Shown: positions 46,475 to 57,653 of the stretch, in pieces
Layout of the letters: each line of letters begins with the position of its first letter
Numbering within the stretch: the first letter of the stretch is position 1
From: Amorphophallus konjac
Taxonomy: Eukaryota; Streptophyta; Magnoliopsida; Alismatales; Araceae
Direction: 5' to 3'
Length of the DNA stretch: 64,000 nucleotides
Assembly (NCBI GenBank): GCA_022559845.1
Contig: CM040125.1
Span: forward strand, 288,782,200 to 288,846,199
Notes under the pieces: model-generated
Told to the model about the DNA's origin: nothing
Databases searched by the model: none
The model's input: only the letters and a program-made list of their open reading frames with translations
Program-made: the position numbers and the translations under genes

Positions 46475-47794
46475 TTGATGGCAACACCCCAAAGCCAGCC
46501 AGCTCATTTCTACCCGGAGCCGGTGGACCCGGTAATGGCGAACGAGCTAATGATCGAACAAATGATTGAGATGAAGGTGGCCGATCGGGGTGCTAAAGAA
46601 TATGCCACTTCTGATGTGTACAAGGTGCCTTACCCTGTCCATCATGTGGCCAAAAGATTGCCTCCCGATGTCACTAAGCCACCGAAGTTTGACAAGTTCA
46701 ACGGCCAAGGCTCCCCAAAGGAACACATAGCCTATTACATCAATGTGATGGGCGATCCAGCAACTGATGAATTGTACCTACTGAAGTTCTTCAGGTCCTT
46801 GCTCACGGGGCTCACATTCGAATGGTACTCAAACCTATCGGCAGGGTCCATCGTTGACTGGTCGGATATGCAGAGAAAGTTTCGGGAGCAGTTTCACATT
46901 ACCAAAAGGGAGGTCATCGTGGCCGAACTCTACACCATCGGGCAGAAGAATGATGAAACTACACTGGAATACATCAAGAGATGGCGGAACCTCAGCATGC
47001 GGTGTAGGCGTCTGCCACATCAAGAAGATGCAGTTCAAATATGCAAACATAATTTGAATCGAGAAGTCCTCGAACGAATGATCAGGATGGAGACCAGGTC
47101 GTTCGACCGATTGAATAATGTGGTATTAGAAATCGAGGCTTTCCTCTCCAGATACCCTTCCACTATGGTTGCCTCAAGACAGAAGGCAAAGATAGTTGAT
47201 AAGCGGCCCGCACCTAAAGAAGTCAATGTAGTTGACTTCAAGGACTTCGAGTAGCAAAAGAGCAAGGATAAAGGAGTCTCCAACACTCCTCTTGTTAAGC
47301 CGACTAAACAGCAAGAAAGTGCCTCCTTGTGATCCAGAATGAAGAGGCTTTATTCCTTCCCAAAGGAGAAGACTCGAGTCATCTTTGAATGGGCCACCAA
47401 ATACAATAAGATTACCCTCCCGGAGCCGAAGAGACCCAGTGATATCAAGAGGAAAGATGATCCTCGATTCTACCCGTACCATCAGATGCTCGGGCACACC
47501 ATTGAAAATTGCTATGTGTTTAAAGACATCATTGAAGACATGATCAAGAAGGGAGAGCTCCAAATGGGCGAACACAAGGTGGATCCACCTTGCCCTCACG
47601 AAATGCCTGTGATGGGGGCCACGGTCAACATGATCTCCTTATATCAACAATTGCTTGAGGATGTGTCGGATGCTTCTACAAAGCACACCTATGAGGCATT
47701 TGTTTTGGCCGCTGCAAAGGACCAGGGAAATTGGCAGACGATGTCGAAGAAAATAAGAAAGAAGCCAGCACCCCGCCCTATCCCGGGAGTCTGA
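46475..47794 (+). pseudogene. gag: Gypsy gag core (probably Tat-like), stops only
   Basis: This encodes a Retrotrans_gag-type capsid: VTKPPKFDKFNGQGSPKEHI, LLKFFRSLLTGLTFEWYSNL, QRKFREQFHI, EYIKRWRNLSMRC. A downstream block (from about 47339) reads YSFPKEKTR, ITLPEPKRP, FYPYHQMLGHTIENCYVFKD, a Cys/His motif typical of Tat-like gypsy elements. In-frame stops at about 47252 and 47330 (TAG, TGA) and at 47792 (TGA) break it, while the frame itself is kept. Confidence 0.75.
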
Positions 47795-48685
47795 ATTCAT
47801 GGCGTCACACCTCAGCTACCAATGCCGGTTGTAACCCAGGTCCAGTATCAAACCACTCCTCAACTGGTCCTCCGAAGGCCAACTGACAACAAGAAGAAGT
47901 CACTTCTCCTGCGAATGCATGCTCAAGTCAGCTCGGTAGTCAAACGACTGCAGGCGATCATTGATGGGTTAGAAGACTATGAGCCACCCAAGATCCAACC
48001 GGTGCAACTAAAGGAATATGTCCCCTGGGAGCATTTTGAATCCCTGGGTTTGACCAAACAAGCCGAAGTTGAAGCAGCAGAACCAGGGATATGGGATCAA
48101 CCTTCCCAGGAACAGCCGTCAGTGGTGAAGGAGAAGGAAAAGAGGAAAAAGTCAAAGAATAAAGGAAAGTGCAGTGATGTGTCCTGCAATACCTTGTCGG
48201 CATTGTTCGACATGGCTCAAAACTCTGAAGAGGAGGATGAAGAAATGTGCTTCACGCCGACCGAAGCGAACTAGTCCGAAGCGTCCACTTCCCAGCATGC
48301 CACTAGATTTGGGAGGAGATGGGGACATTTGCCCCCAGCCAATCACAATATTATATTCTAGGGTGAGCAGCCCTATCACATCCCTAAACCTAAAATCAAA
48401 GGTGCGAGAATCCTGCCTCCATCGGGCCTCTACCCTGAAGATACAACTGGTGAAGTGGTCCCCTCATTCGCCAAATTTCTGCTTGCGCAGAAGGGTAAAT
48501 GGTCAGGCCAACGGGCCAAATAAAAAGCCGAAAGCACTTCTACCTCGGCCTCAAATGCGCCATCCCTGGCAGACAAAGATAATGAGGGCACTCCCTCTGC
48601 GGCTAAGCCCGTCCAGATAAAAGATCCAGCTGACCAAGAATGTCGGGACTAGGCAACCCCTGAAGAAGAAGACAAGCTATCTTCT
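47795..48685 (+). pseudogene. Gag-protease linker region, decayed
   Basis: It continues the same frame with stops at 48272, about 48358, 48529 and 48650. A charged, Lys/Glu-rich part (KEKEKRKKSKNKGK, about 48130-48170) is visible. The pattern GARILPPSGLYPEDTTGEVV (about 48402-48461) looks like genuine coding. No enzymatic motif is seen. Confidence 0.5.
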
Positions 48686-49453
48686 TTGCCGAATCCTCCA
48701 GTGCCAAAGCATGGCAAGCACGGCAAGGCCGAAGAAGCTAAGCTGGCCAATGTCAGTGCCGGCAACGGAATAATAAGGCAACTGAAGAGAATCCCAACAA
48801 GATTCAACGTTTGGGAGATACTCTATGTAGATGAAGAAACTGGGCAGGTTGTCATTGCAGCCTTGCAAAGTCTAGCACACTATGAGAGCTGCGTCGCCGA
48901 GATGCATTCGGGGATGGCTATCACCTTCATTGAAGAGGATATGCTCCTGCCTTCCGCCAGCCACAATAGGCCCTTGTATATGAAAGGGCAATTGAATGGC
49001 CAGCTTATAAACAAGATCCTAGTTGACCCTGGGGCAGTAGTAAACATGCTCCCCTATAGGGTCTACTAGAAATATTATTTCAACGTACACCTGATCGAGG
49101 TCAGCGACATGTAGATAGCTGGGTTTAACACAAAATTTGAAGTCCCAATGGGCATAGCGGAGTTCGAGCTTTCACTGGGAGACTTCACCACTACGGTGCA
49201 GTTCCACATTATCACCTCAGATACTTCGTACAAAGCATTGCTGGGCCGACCATGGCTGCATCAAAACTGGGTAGTGTCTTCTACTTTGCACCAATGCATC
49301 AAGTACTCCCGGGACGGCAAGGAAGAAAGAATATTTTCTGACTTACACCCCTGTGAGGTGTTTGAATGCCATCTGCTGGATGCATCACTCTATGTGGTGA
49401 AGCTGAAGCAGATCCCCCAGCAAGCTCAAAGCAAGGGGAAGGAGATAAAATAG
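48686..49453 (+). pseudogene. Gypsy aspartic protease (probably Tat-like), decayed
   Basis: The protease would process Gag-Pol. The block HNRPLYMKGQLNGQLINKIL leads to VDPGAVVNMLP, where the active-site triad is D-P-G (49025-49033) rather than the usual D-S/G-G; this probably inactivates it. After stops at 49067 and about 49112 the same frame continues to HIITSDTSYKALLGRPWLHQ, the conserved C-terminal protease block, and ends in TAG at 49451. Confidence 0.72.
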
Positions 49454-50931
49454 GATGACAACTGGTTCCCTCCTCCTCCACCCGACTATGTGGCTCCGCA
49501 GGAGGTGTTGCACATTTCTAAAGTCAAAGGGGTGGTTCGAGCAATGCCATCTGATAGCTACCCTGAGCCTGAGATGCCGAAGCTCTGTTGGGATACATAA
49601 AGGTCCCTCCAAGGATCACAAAGCCCCTTACGAATACAGACTGTCAAACGGTCAAATTCCTTAAGATTTTGGAGGTGCCCAATTCTAAGGGCCAACCCAT
49701 AATATTTTATACTACTAATGAATAGCCGGTGAAAGGGGATGATGATTGCAAATTCCCTGAAGAAATTTATGGCCCAGTCGGCCCGATTATGGGACTTCCG
49801 GACATATCCGGCAAAGTGGTCAGGATGGCCAGGAGGCAGCAAGTTCCCTTCTTCTAAGCCACTAACCGAAACCAAATGTTCAAAAAGTTGTAGTACCCAC
49901 CCAGCTTGGATAAAGAACTTCTGAAGATTACCTGGAACCCAGGCTTGGGTTTCTCATTAGAATAATTCTATGAAGCGAACATGGTATCTGTCTCGCCTTC
50001 GGCTAGCAACGACCCTCTAGAAGGTCCATATACACAGGAAGCTGAGAGCCAGGAATGACATGTGCCTCCAGTCGTCGAAACCCTAGATGAAGAAGTGTTC
50101 CTCTTGAACTCGAGTCCATGCATGGATATAGGGACGGTCCCATCCTCTTCTGAGGGGCCGGTCCAGATAGTCGTGGTGACGGGGTGCTCCCATCCCCGCC
50201 TGATGTCGGAACAGAAGGCAGTAGTCCAAGCCACACTCTGGATTTCTCTCAATATGGCCATGTTATGCTCGCAGTATGCTATGAGCAGTAGCAGAAGATC
50301 GAGATATTGAAGGCACAATTGGCTGAAATGACCAAACTATTGGCTGATCTAACTGAGGGCTTCCTCCTCCGGCGGGACAAATCCATAAACTCAGGGTAGG
50401 AACCGTGTAGCCAAAGGCAGAAAGATAGTGAATTCATCGTGGATTACATTAAGAGTTGGAGGGACCTCCATGCAAGATGCGAGCCTCCTCTAGGCCACGA
50501 AGCCGCTATCGAGGTTTACATATGAAGTCTAAGCAAGAAAATTTTTAAAGGATAGCCGGCGAAGAGTTCCAGTCCTTTGATAACTTGAGCATAAAGGTAG
50601 CCGATATAGAAGCTCGACTGTCAAAGCATCGCTCGGCCGCCGCCACGACAGAATGGGAGAACTAATACCCAAGCACCAGCTTTAGTGCTTTCATGCACTC
50701 GAGGGGGAAGGCAAAAGAAGTAGCCAATCCTTCAATTAGTCGGCCGTCGGAACAAATCCCCACGTTGCGGGAGAAGATGCAAAAGCCTTATTCCTTCCCG
50801 AGGAATAAAACTCAGGGGATCTTTGAATGGGCTTGCCACTATGGCAAGGTTACACTCCCAGAGCCCAAGCGGCCGGAGGATTTCAGAGGAAGTAATGACC
50901 CTCCATTTTGCCCCTATCATCGGATACTGGG
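49454..50931 (+). pseudogene. Decayed gypsy sequence leading into a second gag copy
   Basis: After the protease the frame persists to about 49600 and then shifts. Coding-like text with many stops continues (for example CKFPEEIYGPVGPIMGLPDI, about 49750-49809). From about 50290 a coiled coil (ILKAQLAEMTKLLADL) is followed by DYIKSWRDLHARC and, at 50693-50931, by YSFPRNKTQG, TLPEPKRPEDF and CPYHRILG. These are homologues of the gag blocks at 46950-47530. Most of the capsid core is missing from this copy. It continues at 61155 beyond a 10 kb insertion. Confidence 0.55.
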
Positions 50932-50936
50932 CCACC

Positions 50937-52887
50937 TGATGCGGGATGGGATGCGACTCGAGACAACAAGGGACTCAAGCTCACGGATGTCCCTAAGTGA
51001 GGGAAATGCGTGGATCTGTGTGGTTGAGAAATCGATAATGAATCTCGGGTATCGGCTTTTCCGCGCGTTCGGATCGAGACACAGGACGGGTTCCACTCAC
51101 TCACTCTCGCAGCGGTGATAAAAATTTGACAAGCTAATTATCCTATCACTCTAGCAGCAGCATATGAAGATATACGAAATAAGCAAAATGCCAAATAAGG
51201 TGGGTGGCGAGTGTACCTCCACGCTACGGGGCGTGGGGAAGACGACCCCGACCAAGATTGTAACTCCTGGTACAGTAAATGTAATTAATTACAGAAGTGA
51301 ATTTCTATGCCCACTCCACACAGGGAAGTAAAGGGATACAGTGGGACCCAGGAATAGCGGTCTCGGTTTGACAGGAAGCAAGTCGGAAGGGCTCTTGGAC
51401 CTGAGGCGGACTGCTGGTCCAACTCGGTACTGTTACGACTCGCTGGACAACAACCGAACTCGGCTTGTGGGATGGCGGCTTCCTGTCACCTTCTGATCAC
51501 GGCAGCTAGCTGGGACGTCGGTGGAAGACTCCTCTTCATTCCCCAAGATCGGGGGCGGCTGAATCAGTACTGAAGTAATTTTGCAAGAATTAACTTGCTG
51601 CTGCCTTTGCTGGCTTGTTCACGGAATAGGTTTATGCGACCAGGTGAAAAGAATTGTTTCGCCCAGATCCGGTGTCAGATTGAAGTGACATTGACGCCGT
51701 TGGATAGAGGACTCGAAGGGATACAACATATAATTATTTCACATCCATCCAGTAAACGGATTGGAAATGAAAAACTCTGTGGGTTGTAGTTATTTCTGGC
51801 TCAAAATTAAAAACTGTAAGGGCAGAACAAGACCTGCCTGAAAATGGATTTTGACCGACAGGGAAGTGGTGGATCTGGATTTTGGGGATTTTATGATGGA
51901 TAGAGAAAAATGTGTGGGACGTGCTCAAAATTTTTTGGGAATTTTTGGAGATGGTTAAGTGGGTGGGAAAAATAAAAGAATAAGACACTATCCCGCAGAT
52001 CTGCTGATTGGCAGATTGTCAGGGGTGGAACTAAAATACTGGAAAAAATAGCAAACGATGGTGGATTGGCACGAAATTTAAACTGGGAGGAGGTAACAAC
52101 AAGAGGGATGATCTACCAAAATTTCAAGATCATCAGATACACGGATTGGGAGGACCAACCAGATCTTTAGGTTGCTATTCTGGATTTCGTGGTTCAGGAT
52201 AGTAGCTCAGAGATGTCGTTGTGGCGGCACGAACGGAGGCAGCGGCGGTAGTGGTTGGAAGTCGCATCGAGCGGAGGTGGTAGAGGTGGGAATCACTTCC
52301 AGAATATGGCTTCACACCATAGATTAGGGCAAACTTTACAGCTGCAAGGGGAGAGGGAGAGAGGGGCGCCCTTGGGCTTAGAGCAACAAATGGGATTTTT
52401 CTTCATTAATTGCTATGGAATTCACAAAATACATGGGTTATATAGAAATGGAAAAAAGACCTAAACTGCCCTCAACTCTAGGGTTAGGGAGGGGTAAAGA
52501 AGGGATAGGTTAATTAATCTTCCATGTGGTCAAATGACCAAAATAAAAAAAATTACAACAATGAGTAAACTATATTAAAGGGGGGGCCATTTGAAAATGG
52601 GAGGAGAATTTTGAATTTTCTCCCTTCTTGTCCCCTTGGTCCAAGTCCAATCTTAGACTTTGAACTAACCCCACATGGCCCATAATGCTAGTTGGACCAA
52701 TGGAAAAGAGGGTGGGGGACCCTGCTGGATCTACTGGCATTTTCCATAGAAATCTAAAGATTCCTAAAGACTAACAAATTGGCTTATAATGCCTTACAAT
52801 TACAAACCCAATTACCAAGGATATAAATGCAAACAAAAAGATACAAATGTAAAATAAAATGTTAGTGTCCAGTGTTGATTCCCATCA
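50937..52887 (-). repeat. 3' LTR of the outer TGATG element
   Basis: A 1951 bp LTR opening TGATGCGGGATGG and closing GATTCCCATCA on the plus strand. It matches 55207-55555 (first part) and 59732-61154 (remainder), with 192 bp (51286-51477) absent from the right LTR. Confidence 0.88.
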
Positions 52888-53370
52888 ATTCTCCCTGGGT
52901 GGGAAGAACTTGACCCCGTCGAGTAAGGGGTGCGGCTGCTCATGTGGCTCCTGCGGATCTGTTACCGACCAGGTAACGCGGAGTACGCTCCACTCCAAGT
53001 AATCGTCACCTGCTCATCCTGTATATATTCGATATGCACATGCTGCTGTGGGAATGAGGCTAGAGGTGGACACTCCAGGGTGGGGTCACTCTCAAAGGAA
53101 GGAGACGGCTCAATAACTCACTAGGAATCACCGCGGAGTCCCTTTATGTGACTAGATCTGAGACATTGAAGTAGAGCCGATCCCAAATTCTGGCAAGTCT
53201 ACAACGTACGCATTAGACCCAACTTGCCTCACACTCGAAAGGGGCTGACATCGCGAGCTTTGCAATAGACCGACTCGACTTCGATGCATGCAGAATCCTA
53301 ACAAACTGTAGAAAGAAAACACACTTCTATGTCCTAGATAATCCTAATGCTATGCAGACCCATCCATATG
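52888..53370 (-). other. PPT-proximal non-coding region of the outer element
   Basis: The minus strand next to the LTR reads CCCAGGGAGAAT, a weak polypurine tract. No coding motif was found in this 480 bp. Confidence 0.45.
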
Positions 53371-54984
53371 CTATGGTGGACCAGGACATCCGAATGTGTG
53401 CCATGCATACATTCGATGCAATCGGTGGTTGGCGGAATGGGGAACTCCTAGACATCCTAATATGTCCCTAGCATGCGGCTGCCTGTTGGATTTGGGAGAC
53501 TTGGGAGGGCTAGGAGAGCCAAAGTTACCTTCTTCCTCACCACAATATGTATGTATCTCTCGCCAGTGGATGGGCTTGATGGGTGTAGATGGTCCGGCCC
53601 ATGGGGAAGGGGTGTAATAGTGGAATCCCTCAAAGAAGTGGAGTAGGTGTGGTGGGTCAAGGGGTTCACTAGGGAAGGGGTCGAAGGGATCAAAGAATGT
53701 GTGACCCCTCGAGCTGGGTTCCCATAGGTCACGGTCCCACGTTTGAAATTCTTGAAGGTGTAGGTGGTCACCTTCATGCACTAGGGTAGATGGGACGGTG
53801 GTCTCATATAGTAGATATGGTTCTTCCCTTGGGATAAGTGGAATTAAATACGGCTCGGCCGGCATAGGGAAGAATAAAAGAACCTTCGTGGTGACATGAC
53901 CCACGGTGCACATGGAGGTAATGAACCCCAAAGCGGGATGGGTGAAGCTACGACTTGTGGGTTGGTCGAAGCCTGGGGCCAACATGTATGCCAACTTCAC
54001 CTGCCAGTCTAATCCCTTAAGAAGGTCATCCAATGTTTCAACATGGTGACCTGACTGGAATGTGGTATGGAATGAGTTGACTGGCACTAATGGTAGTGCG
54101 GGGTCCATGGATGGGTAAAAAAAGGCTTTAGGGACTAAGCCTTGCTTGAGTCAGCTAAGAAGTGGCTCTACAATGACAATCTCACCCTTAGTAAGTAGGT
54201 ATGGCTCCGGCTGAAGTTCGAAGGGTGAAGGTTCTAGCACGACATCTCCCTCGATTGGGGATGGGACTTCCTCCATGATGGGGAGAGGACTTGGGGAATC
54301 CGTAGACAGCATCGGGTTCAGACTACCGGCTACTACCTCCTTAGGCTAGGGCAGGAGTCATGCTAACATCCTATCCCTCCTATCCATCCGGTCCATAAAC
54401 ATGTGCACGAGATCGTCTAAGGTGCAGTGTAGACTAGGGGCATCATGGTGGGTTTGCTCATGTTCAATTGGCCTAGTCTTCGGCCTAGGCTCATCTACGT
54501 ATGGGGCTCGTTGCCTCGGACTATGACCCACTTGGTTGGAGGTGATTCGGTGGGGTCGGTTGGAGGTGACTGGGCCGGGTAGGTAGACCCTTCTAAGCTC
54601 GCCCTTCAACTCAAGCCATGAGTCTATAGGCCATTGCCTCCTAATTTCCCTCAAGCATTCTATGTCCCTCCATATTTCGGCGGCTTCGTAAAAAAGTCAT
54701 CTTGTGGCAAAGTCGACTTACACGGCATCTGACATAATGTGACACTCAAAGTATTTATCCATAGCAGCTTCCCACTCTAGGTAGTCGCTCGGGACTTTGG
54801 AGCCATAGAAGTCTGGGGCTTCGGGCCTACGGAGGTGGTGGGGTTGGGTTCCCCATCCTTGGGTGTGTCGCCACCATTCATATGACGTGGGCTTTTGGGG
54901 ATCAATGGGACACGAGGATTTATAGGATGGCCATGCCGACACTTGGTGACAAGACACTAGACACGACCTTAAACAACAATGCAA
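53371..54984 (-). pseudogene. Gag-like protein of the outer TGATG element, unusual C-terminus
   Basis: One frame from 54984 to 53371, about 538 codons with roughly five in-frame stops (between 54717 and 54680 and between 54357 and 54109). The N-terminal third is a gypsy capsid start: PEAPDFYGSKVPSDYLEW, MDKYFECHIMSD, WRDIECLREIRRQWPIDSW. The C-terminal half has no zinc knuckle. It carries a Pro-rich segment, a conserved block YPSMDPALPLVPVNSFHTTF also found in the inner element (about 56490-56550), and an aromatic/Pro-rich tail. The C-terminal half was not recognised and may be a family-specific domain of a non-autonomous element. Confidence 0.6.
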
Positions 54985-55191
54985 AGTTGGAATGCAAACT
55001 CGACTACAAACCTAGACTCAACCAGTATCCAGTACGTGGCGGAGGTTTGATCCGAAGATCGCACTCACGCAAGTGTGCGACCTTTCCGATAGGCGTAACC
55101 TATCATTCCGGGAACACCTTTTGATATATCGGGTATAGGAATGTAATGCGACACCTTGGACCTACTAACCAACTACCCTAGACTCGACTTA

Positions 55192-55203
55192 GTTCTGATA
55201 CCA
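55192..55203 (-). other. Primer-binding site of the outer TGATG element
   Basis: The minus strand reads TGGTATCAGAAC, one base off the initiator Met-tRNA site. It is 3 bp from the LTR at 55207. Confidence 0.75.
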
Positions 55204-55206
55204 ATT

Positions 55207-55555
55207 TGATGCGGGACAGGACGCGACTTGAGACGACAAGGGACTCTAGCTCGCGGACGTCCCTAAGCGAGGGAAACGCGTGCATCTGCGCGGTTGATAA
55301 AATGGCAATGAATCTCAGGTATCAGCTTTTCCACGTGTTCGGATCGAGACACAGGACGGGTTCCACTCACTCACTCTCGCAGCGGTGATAAAAATTTGAC
55401 GAGCTAATTATCCTATCACTCTAGCAGCGGCATATGAAGATATACGAAATAAGCAAAATGCCAAATAAGGAGGGTGGCGAATGTACCTTTACACTATCGG
55501 GCGTGGGGAAGACAACCTCGGCCAAGGCTGTAACTCCCGGTATAGTAAATGTAAT
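55207..55555 (-). repeat. 5' LTR of the outer element, first fragment
   Basis: TGATGCGGGACAGG and the following 340 bp match 50937-51285 closely. The match ends at GTAAATGTAAT, where it passes directly into sequence of the inner LTR (equivalent of 58726). Confidence 0.8.
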
Positions 55556-56458
55556 AACTCCTAAATTCATGAAAAAAATATGTGAAGGTAGGTTTTGGTG
55601 GATAGAACATATAGTTCAAATTTGAGCTTAATCAGAAATGATTAAGAGGGTCGAACAAAGGAAGAACATGGCTGCTGTAACAAGATCTGCATAGATGGCA
55701 AGTTGCTGGGGGTGGAAAGATAGAATTGGGAAAAATGGCTAACGTGGGTTAAATGACCTGGATTTTTTTGTGGAGGATTGGGGGAACGTGGGGGACTCAC
55801 CCTCCAATTTTGGGCATGACCTGAGCTCCTGATGGAGGGCTAAAAATCAGCCTTTACTATTATGTCCAGGGGTGGACAGAACTCCGAAGACGCGGCGGTG
55901 GCGGTACGATGGTGGCTCAATGGCGGCGCGGCGACTGTGCTGAGCTTCACACTCATGAAGGAGGTAGAAGAGATGCTTCACACATTAGAAGAAGGAGCCT
56001 TCAGCTCTGCAAGGGGGAGAGAGGAGAGAGGAGGAGGGCACCCTTGGGCATTCCTTGCCAATTTCACAAAATTCTCTTCATTAATTCCATCAAAATGGGA
56101 AATACAAGGTATTTATATGAAAATACAAATGACCTAAACTATCCTCAGATCTAGGTTATGGGAGGGGCATACAAGGGATAGAACATAATTAAATCTCCCA
56201 TGTGTTTTCACAAAATAAAAAAATCCATTCTAAGGGGGGCGCCCCCTTGACTTAAGGGAAGGGAAAATGGACTTTTTATACCCTTTGTCCCCTTGCATGG
56301 TCAAGTCTTCTTGAAGTCCACCTTGGACATTTGACTAGCCCCACATGGGCCCTAGGGCTTAGGTGGACCAACGGGGAAGAAGGTGGGGGCCCCTGCTAGA
56401 CCTACTGGACTTTTGCACATAAACCCACCAAAACCTAAAGACTCACATTTTGGCTTCC

Positions 56459-57375
56459 AAGGCATCTATGTGGTGACTAGACCGGAACGTTGTGTGGTAG
56501 GAGTTGACGGGCACTACTTAGAGTGCGGGGTCCATGGATGGGTAGAACGGTCTCCTAGGGACCTAGCCGATCGTGAGCCAACTAAGTAGTGGCTCGGCGA
56601 TGAAAAGCTTTCCCGTTAGAAACACGGGTGGCTCGGGCTGAGGTGGCTTCACATAAAGATTGGAAGTTAAGAGTGGTGGTAATGGAGCTCTCATGAGTGG
56701 GGAAGCAACGTCCTCCTCGAGGGGAAGAGGTCCTTGTGGTGGTACCGGGTTGGGAGGCTCGGGCAGGAGTCCGTCAATTTGAGTACACATCCTATCCAAC
56801 CGATCCGAGATGATCTTGAAGAGTTCGACAACGGTGGGGGTTGGAGTAGGGGCATCATGGTGGATTCGCTCATAGTCTCTCGGCCCAGTCTTGGGTTTAG
56901 GCTCATCGACTTGCGGGACTCTTTGCCTCTGTCTATGACAATCCCGGTGGGAGGTGACTGGGTGAGGAAGGTTGGAGGTGGTTGGGTGGGGCTGGTTGGG
57001 TAGAACTGGGTGGGGAAGGTAGACCCTCCTAAGCTACCTCTTCATGTCCCACCATGACTCGATGGGCCATTGCCTCCTAACTTCTCTTAAGCGTTCAATG
57101 TCATCCCATTTTTCGGCTGTGTAATGAAGAAGCCGCTCCGTAGCAAAAGTGAATTCTATGGCCTCGGACATGGGGTAATAATCAAAGTATTTGTCCATAG
57201 CGGCTTCCCAATGTCGGTAGTCGCTTCGGACATTGGAACCATGAAAGTTCGAGGCCTCGGGCCTAATGAAAGAGATGGGATGGTTTCCAAACCCATGGGT
57301 GTGCCAACGGTCATATTGCCTGGGTGACCGGGAGTCCATTGGAAATGGGGAACTACAAGATGGATATGCCGGCAC
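56459..57375 (-). pseudogene. Gag-like protein of the inner TGATG element, truncated
   Basis: The frame opens at 57375 with RPEASNFHGSNVRSDYRHW, MDKYFDYYPMSEAIEF and LREVRRQWPIESWWDM, aligning with the outer gag. After a gap with stops it resumes at 56799 (MDRMCTQIDGLLPEPPNPV) and reaches YPSMDPAL and PVNSYHTTFRSSHHIDALE. It ends abruptly at 56459 where LTR sequence begins. The unusual C-terminal domain of the outer element is therefore deleted. Confidence 0.62.
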
Positions 57376-57638
57376 TTGTATAAGACACTAGACACGACTC
57401 AAAAATGTGTTGCAAGGTTGGAATGCCGACTCAACTACAAACATAGACTTAACTGATAGATGGTACTTGGCAGAGTTATAGGATCCGAAGATCCTCTCTC
57501 ACAAATGTGTGACCATCCCGATAGGCGTAACCTAACATTCGAGCAACACCTTTTGATATATCGAATAAAGGAATGCAAATGCGACACCTAGACTTAGACT
57601 TTTTTTTTAAAACAAAACTACCCTAGACTCAACCTTTC

Positions 57639-57650
57639 GCTCTGATACCA
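57639..57650 (-). other. Primer-binding site of the inner TGATG element
   Basis: The minus strand reads TGGTATCAGAGC, a perfect initiator Met-tRNA site, 3 bp from the LTR start at 57654. Confidence 0.85.
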
Positions 57651-57653
57651 ATT

